Below are positions 29,942 through 33,601 of a stretch of DNA of 33,601 bases, in pieces. Numbering within the stretch: position 1 is the stretch's first letter; each line of letters starts with the position of its first letter. The stretch lies in NCBI GenBank assembly GCA_021791495.1, contig JAJYWN010000076.1:1-33601 (forward strand). Reading direction: 5' to 3'. Below the pieces are notes generated by a model. The model ran no database searches, had not been told where the DNA came from, and saw nothing but the letters and a program-made list of their open reading frames with translations. Both the position numbers and the translations under genes were made by a program. This DNA comes from Bacillota bacterium. GTDB lineage: Bacteria > Bacillota > Sulfobacillia > JAJYWN01.

Positions 29942-30838
29942 TTGAAACTGCGTCATAGCTCTCGTTTGGCTATCGTGGCGTTGCTGGTCCTGGCACTCGT
30001 CGCGGTAGGCGTGACGGCGGGCTGCAGCAAGCCGAAGGAGATCACCCTGGCCTTCGTCCCGTCGGACAAGACCGACACCGTGATCACGAACGCCAAGCCG
30101 CTCAAGGATTACCTCGAGAAAGAGATGGGAGTCAAGATCAACCTCAAGGTCCCGTCGGACTACACGGCGACCATCCAGGCGCTGAAGACCGGCCAGGCCG
30201 ACTTCGCCGCCATCGCCACGCTGGCATACGTCATTGCGAAGGAAGAGACCGGCGCGCAGCTTCTCTATAAGTCGGTCCGCTTCGGCAGCTCCGACTACCG
30301 CGGCCAGATCACTATCAGGGCGGAGGATAAGGACAAGATCAAGAGCATCGCCGACCTGAAGGGCAAGACCGTCGCCATCACCGACACGGTGTCCACCTCC
30401 GGCTACCTGTTCCCCTTGATGAAGCTTAAGAAGGCCGGAGTCGACTATCAGGACCAGAAGCAGCTGAAGATCCTGGAAGCCGGTAGCCACCCAGCGGCCC
30501 TCATCCAGCTATATCAGAAGAAGGTCGACGCCGCCTTCTCCTACGAGGACGCCCGTGACGCTCTGGTGAAGGACTACCCCGACGTCAAGACCAAGCTCAT
30601 CCCCCTGGATTACACCGACAAAATCCCCAACGACACCATCGTCGCCCGGAAAGACCTGGATCCCAAGTTGGTCGAGAAGTTCAAGACGGCCATGAACAAG
30701 ATCATCGCCATGCCCGCCGACCAGAAGAAAGCCATCCTGAAGGTTTACAGCTGGGATGACATCACTCCGGCGAAAGACTCCGACTACGACGGAGTCCGCG
30801 ACGTCGTCAAGCAGTTCAACTACAAGATTGCTAAGTAG
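29942..30838 (+). CDS. phnD: Phosphonate/phosphite-type ABC transporter substrate-binding lipoprotein, PhnD family
   Basis: 298 residues. A lipoprotein-type signal (hydrophobic run to VGVTAGC, Cys28) would anchor it to the outer face of the membrane. The mature part has the PhnD/PtxB pattern: ITLAFVPSDKTDTVI at the start, LKTGQADFAAIATLAYVIAKE, DLKGKTVAITDTVSTSGYLFPLMKLK and a C-terminal helical region. Proteins of this family bind phosphonate, phosphite or related anions; the substrate is not determined by what I see. TTG start with GGGAGGGGG 7 bases upstream. A strong terminator separates it from phnC. Confidence 0.93.
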   Translation: MKLRHSSRLAIVALLVLALVAVGVTAGCSKPKEITLAFVPSDKTDTVITNAKPLKDYLEKEMGVKINLKVPSDYTATIQALKTGQADFAAIATLAYVIAKEETGAQLLYKSVRFGSSDYRGQITIRAEDKDKIKSIADLKGKTVAITDTVSTSGYLFPLMKLKKAGVDYQDQKQLKILEAGSHPAALIQLYQKKVDAAFSYEDARDALVKDYPDVKTKLIPLDYTDKIPNDTIVARKDLDPKLVEKFKTAMNKIIAMPADQKKAILKVYSWDDITPAKDSDYDGVRDVVKQFNYKIAK

Positions 30839-30883
30839 GACGGTGCCTGTCGCTTCCAGGAACCGCGCTCGCAGGTAGTAGCG

Positions 30884-30917
30884 AAAGAGGCGGAGAAATG
30901 CTTCTCCGCCTCTTTTT
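30884..30917 (+). terminator. Intrinsic terminator between phnD and phnC
   Basis: GAGGCGGAGAA (30887-30897) pairs with TTCTCCGCCTC (30902-30912) around ATGC, with flanking AAA/TTT extending the stem and TTTTT following. Partial read-through would give more binding protein than transporter. Confidence 0.93.
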
Positions 30918-30948
30918 CATGCCCTAGAAGACCGTGGGGGGATCGCCT

Positions 30949-31716
30949 TTGATCGAAGTCCGCCATCTCCGGAAAGTCTACACCCGCGGCGCCGAGGTCG
31001 TGGCGTTGAAGGACGTCAACGTCACCATCTCCGACGGTGAGTTTGTGGCCATCATCGGCCTTTCCGGCGCCGGGAAGTCCACCTTCATGCGTTGTCTCAA
31101 CCGTTTGGTGGACCCCACTTCCGGCGAGATCGTCATCGATGGGCAAGACATAACGAAGCTCGACGCCGAAGGCATGCGCCAGGTGCGCCTGAAGATCGGC
31201 ATGATCTTTCAGGAGTTCAACCTGGTGGACCGGGCCACGGTTCTGGATAACGTGCTCATGGCCCGGGCGGGCTACCTCCCCACCGGGAGATCGGTGCGGC
31301 GGGCGTTCTCGAAGGCCGACCGCGACCTGGCCTTCCACTGCTTGGAACGGGTGGGCATCGTCGATAAGGCCTATCAACGAGCCGATGCCCTTTCCGGAGG
31401 CCAGCGCCAGCGGGTGGGCATCGCCCGGGCCCTGGCCCAGGAACCCCGGGTCATCCTGGCCGACGAACCCGTGGCCAGCCTGGACCCCCGCACCGCTCAC
31501 GTGGTGATGGAGGACCTCCGGCGCATCAACGACGAGGACGGTATCACCACCATCGTGAACATCCACTTCCTTGAACTGGCTAAGGCGTACGCCGACCGCA
31601 TCATCGGCCTGGCCGGCGGCGTGGTCGTCTTCGACGGCCCCTCGGCGGAGATGGACGAGCCGACTTTCGTCAAGGTCTACGGTACCAGACCGCAGCGCAT
31701 GGGGGTGGCCCAATGA
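30949..31716 (+). CDS. phnC: Phosphonate-type ABC transporter ATP-binding protein PhnC
   Basis: 255 residues from the TTG at 30949, which has GGGGGGA 6 bases upstream; GTG 30934 would lie ahead of that site. Walker A is GLSGAGKST (37-45), the Q loop has MIFQEFNLVDRATVLDNVL, the signature is LSGGQRQR (148-155), Walker B is VILADEPVASLD and the switch His is in NIHFLELA. The VLMARAGYLPTGRSVRRAF stretch is typical of PhnC. It energises import of the anion bound by PhnD. It overlaps phnE by 4 bp. Confidence 0.96.
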   Translation: MIEVRHLRKVYTRGAEVVALKDVNVTISDGEFVAIIGLSGAGKSTFMRCLNRLVDPTSGEIVIDGQDITKLDAEGMRQVRLKIGMIFQEFNLVDRATVLDNVLMARAGYLPTGRSVRRAFSKADRDLAFHCLERVGIVDKAYQRADALSGGQRQRVGIARALAQEPRVILADEPVASLDPRTAHVVMEDLRRINDEDGITTIVNIHFLELAKAYADRIIGLAGGVVVFDGPSAEMDEPTFVKVYGTRPQRMGVAQ

Positions 31717-32576
31717 CAATCATCAACAAGCGGCCCACGCCGGATGGCGATACCGGAGCCGGCATCGACCAGGTGCCCGTGGCCGCCCCCGCTACCTGGC
31801 CGGAGCCTCCCAGCAAGGGGGGAGGCTGGAAGCGGACGGCACTCATCGTCGCCATCGCCGCCACCTACCTGTGGAGCTTCTGGGGGACAGAGTTCAGCCT
31901 CGTAAAGCTGGTGAAAGGCGTACCCGAGGTCTTCTCGTTCCTGTTCATCCGCATGCAACCCCCCAGCCTCAACATCATCCCTCTGGCCTTAAGGTACACT
32001 CTTCAGACCCTGCAGATCGCTATCGTGGGGACCACGCTGGCGGCCATCCTGTCCTTGCCCATCGGTTTCCTAGCGGCTAAGAACACCACGCCCAACGCCA
32101 CCGCCTATCAAGTCACCCGCGGCATCCTGAACATCATCCGCACCATTCCCGACCTGGTCATGGCGCTGATCTTCGCCGGTGCCGTGGGCTTGGGACCCTT
32201 CGCCGGTACTCTGGCAGTGGGAGTGCACTCCGTCGGCATGCTCGGTAAACTCTACTCCGAGTCGGTGGAAGGCATCGACCCCGGTCCCGTGGAGGCGGCC
32301 ACCGCGTGCGGCCTGAACAAGACCCAGACCCTCTTCTTCGCCGTCCTGCCCCAGGTCATCCCGAACTTCATCGGGTTCACCCTTTACCGGTGGGAGATCA
32401 ACGTGCGCGCGGCGACGGTGGTGGGAATGGTCGGAGGCGGCGGCATCGGGTTCATCTTGATGGAGAACCTGCGTCTCTTCAACCTGCACGACTCCAGCAT
32501 GATCCTGATCATGATCTACATCATGGTCCAACTCATTGACTTCATTAGCGCCAGAGTCCGGCTGCGCATCATCTAG
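31713..32576 (+). CDS. phnE: Phosphonate-type ABC transporter permease PhnE
   Basis: 287 residues. The first helix is near 48-66 (TALIVAIAATYLWSFWGTE). The permease core starts at LRYTLQTLQIAIVGTTLAAIL and has NIIRTIPDLVMALIFAGAVGLGPFAGTLAVG. The cytoplasmic EAA-type loop is VEAATACGLNKTQTLFFAVLPQVIPNFIGF, which contacts PhnC. The end has DFISARVRLRII, characteristic of PhnE. About 45 N-terminal residues are Pro/Gly/Lys-rich and cytoplasmic. Only one permease gene is present, so it would act as a homodimer. Confidence 0.96.
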   Translation: MTIINKRPTPDGDTGAGIDQVPVAAPATWPEPPSKGGGWKRTALIVAIAATYLWSFWGTEFSLVKLVKGVPEVFSFLFIRMQPPSLNIIPLALRYTLQTLQIAIVGTTLAAILSLPIGFLAAKNTTPNATAYQVTRGILNIIRTIPDLVMALIFAGAVGLGPFAGTLAVGVHSVGMLGKLYSESVEGIDPGPVEAATACGLNKTQTLFFAVLPQVIPNFIGFTLYRWEINVRAATVVGMVGGGGIGFILMENLRLFNLHDSSMILIMIYIMVQLIDFISARVRLRII

Positions 32577-32590
32577 GGAGGATGGCGGCG

Positions 32591-33391
32591 ATGAAGCTCA
32601 CGGTCCTGGGCACCTGCTCACCGTACCCCCTGCCGGGCCGGGCCTGCCCCAGCTATCTGCTGGAAGCCGGCGGCCGGACCCTGCTCCTCGATTGCGGCAG
32701 CGGGGCGGCATCCCGCCTCCTCGAGTACACCGATTACGACCGACTGGCCGCGGTGGTGCTCAGCCACCTCCACGGCGACCACATGAGCGACCTGTGGGTC
32801 ATCCGCTACGCGGTCGACGCCTACCTGCGTTCAGGCCGGCGGCAAGGGCCCCTTCCGGTCTACGCCCCGCCCGAGCCGGCGGCCGAGTTCGCCTTGCTGC
32901 CCTACAGGGAAGCCTTCAAAGTGATCCCGGCGGTGCCGGGAGGGCCTCCGGTGGAACTGGCGGGCACGCGCGAGCCGGGCGGGGAGGGAGGCCGCCGGGG
33001 AGACGGGCCGGACGGTGGCGAACGAATATCCTTGTCCTTTTTCCGGACGGACCATCCCCTGCCCTGCAACGCCCTGGTCGTCCAGGACGGCGGGCAGAAG
33101 TTCGCCTACTCCGCGGACACCAGTTATAGTCCGGAAATGGCCGCCTTCGTGGCCGGGGCCGACCTCTTCCTGTGCGAGGCCACGCTGCAGGAAAGCGTCA
33201 AGGAGTTCCGGCCGACGGGCCATCTCACGGCTTCCGACGCGGGGCGGCTGGCGCGCGAAGCCGGGGCGAAACGTTTGGTCCTGACTCATTTCTCGCCGGG
33301 ACTGGACGTATCTGTCACCGAGATGGAAGCCGAAGCCTCTTTCGGTGGCCGGGTGGAACTGGCGCGAGAACGTTCGGTATACACTTTGTGA
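32591..33391 (+). CDS. Metallo-beta-lactamase-fold hydrolase (YhfI/RNase Z-like)
   Basis: 266 residues. The ATG at 32591 is preferred over 32582 because GGGAGG at 32576-32581 is then 9 bases away. It begins MKLTVLGTCSPYPLPG. The metal motif is SHLHGDHMSDL (His59, His61, Asp63, His64), later ligands are in FRTDHPLPC and YSADTSYSPE, and the last His is in LVLTHFSPG. Overall it resembles Bacillus YhfI-type proteins. A PhnP-like role (phosphonate-pathway phosphodiesterase) is possible because it follows phnCE, but nothing here proves it. A Gly/Arg-rich insert sits near 125-143. The stop is 6 bases from a transposon-end hairpin. Confidence 0.82.
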   Translation: MKLTVLGTCSPYPLPGRACPSYLLEAGGRTLLLDCGSGAASRLLEYTDYDRLAAVVLSHLHGDHMSDLWVIRYAVDAYLRSGRRQGPLPVYAPPEPAAEFALLPYREAFKVIPAVPGGPPVELAGTREPGGEGGRRGDGPDGGERISLSFFRTDHPLPCNALVVQDGGQKFAYSADTSYSPEMAAFVAGADLFLCEATLQESVKEFRPTGHLTASDAGRLAREAGAKRLVLTHFSPGLDVSVTEMEAEASFGGRVELARERSVYTL

Positions 33392-33397
33392 CGTACT

Positions 33398-33418
33398 CCG
33401 CTGACTGAAAGTCAGCGG
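33398..33418 (-). repeat. Terminal hairpin of the tnpB element, possible omega-RNA 3' stem
   Basis: CCGCTGACT (33398-33406) and AGTCAGCGG (33410-33418) are perfect 9-base inverted repeats with a GAA/TTC loop. It begins 4 bases after the tnpB stop. In known elements such a right-end hairpin serves single-strand transposition and forms part of the omega-RNA scaffold. It could also terminate the two convergent transcripts. Confidence 0.7.
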
Positions 33419-33422
33419 CACC

Positions 33423-33601
33423 TCAGGCAGCAAGAGCCACCTTCGACCTGGTTTCGTGGACCGTATGCCATCCGAGGCGGATCGGCAAGACCACGGGCCG
33501 CGCCACACGGCCACTACTCCGCTCGATGAGGGGAGATACCTTATAGGCATTCTGGAAGATGTTAGCGACACCGTTCGCGTCGGCGTGGACCCGCCAGCCG
33601 C
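33423..33601 (-). CDS. tnpB: TnpB RNA-guided nuclease, C-terminal end (5' part outside window)
   Basis: The reverse strand reads GWRVHADANGVANIFQNAY and continues to a TGA whose complement is 33423-33425; about 59 codons are visible. HADANGVANI matches the last RuvC motif of TnpB/IS605 OrfB, in which the Asp is catalytic. About 40 residues of basic tail follow. TnpB cleaves DNA guided by RNA made from the element's right end. Whether the gene is intact cannot be judged. It is convergent with the hydrolase gene, 31 bases between stops. Confidence 0.75.
   Translation of the reverse strand, partial: GWRVHADANGVANIFQNAYKVSPLIERSSGRVARPVVLPIRLGWHTVHETRSKVALAA

Larger units (their letters stand above)
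33392..33601 (-). mobile_element. Right end of an IS200/IS605-type tnpB element (partial)
   Basis: The region holds the 3' end of a minus-strand tnpB gene followed within 5 bases by a perfect hairpin, the arrangement found at the right end of IS200/IS605 and IS1341-type elements. The exact boundary is not determined and should lie between the hairpin and the end of the neighbouring hydrolase gene. The other end is outside the window. Confidence 0.7.

Noticed and set aside
1-33601. CRISPR arrays, rRNA, tRNA, prophage or toxin-antitoxin genes
   Set aside because: No repeat-spacer pattern, no RNA-gene signature and no matching proteins were seen on either strand.

Overview
The window is one strand-coherent block of motility and chemotaxis genes from a GC-rich bacterium. 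It is followed by a phosphonate-type ABC transporter and the edge of an IS200/IS605-type element. I infer a high-GC Bacillota (Firmicutes). The fliW-csrA-hag trio, CheC with CheD and CheX, an FapA/DUF342 protein beside the sigma-28 gene, a SwrB-like protein, and a protein resembling alpha/beta-type small acid-soluble spore proteins all point that way. GTG and TTG starts, and 1-bp or 4-bp stop/start overlaps, are frequent. No genus is claimed.

Region 1 (1-12250) is a tightly packed run: the 3' end of fliN/fliY, then fliO, fliP, fliQ, fliR, flhB and flhA (C-ring and export gate). These are followed by a PilZ c-di-GMP receptor, sigma-28, FapA, a small unknown protein, a SwrB-like membrane/coiled-coil protein, two FlgF/FlgG-family rod proteins and a short FlgJ-like rod-binding protein. 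flhF and flhG, which usually follow flhA in Bacillota, are not present here.

Region 2 (12248-21409) holds the late genes. A sigma-28-like promoter precedes flgM-flgN-flgK-flgL, then fliW and csrA. The flagellin gene has a near-consensus sigma-28 promoter and a leader carrying an AGGGA-loop hairpin plus a GGA-containing Shine-Dalgarno, a plausible two-site CsrA target. After a hairpin-rich 3' region come flaG, fliD, fliS and a fliT-like gene. FliD carries a discoidin-like (F5/8 type C) domain inserted near its C-terminal coiled coil. This is the most unusual protein in the window.

Region 3 (21551-29678) is the chemotaxis block: cheW-cheA-cheC-cheD-cheY-cheB-cheR, then an HD-GYP phosphodiesterase-like protein, cheX, and a small basic protein with a spore-protein-like core. 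The PilZ and HD-GYP genes place c-di-GMP reception and turnover beside the flagellar and chemotaxis machinery. A textbook intrinsic terminator closes the block.

Region 4 (29942-33391) encodes a PhnD-type binding lipoprotein, a strong intrinsic terminator, then PhnC ATPase, PhnE permease and a metallo-beta-lactamase-fold hydrolase. The last part (about 33392-33601) is the minus-strand 3' end of a tnpB gene with a perfect terminal hairpin. No rRNA, tRNA or CRISPR array was seen.
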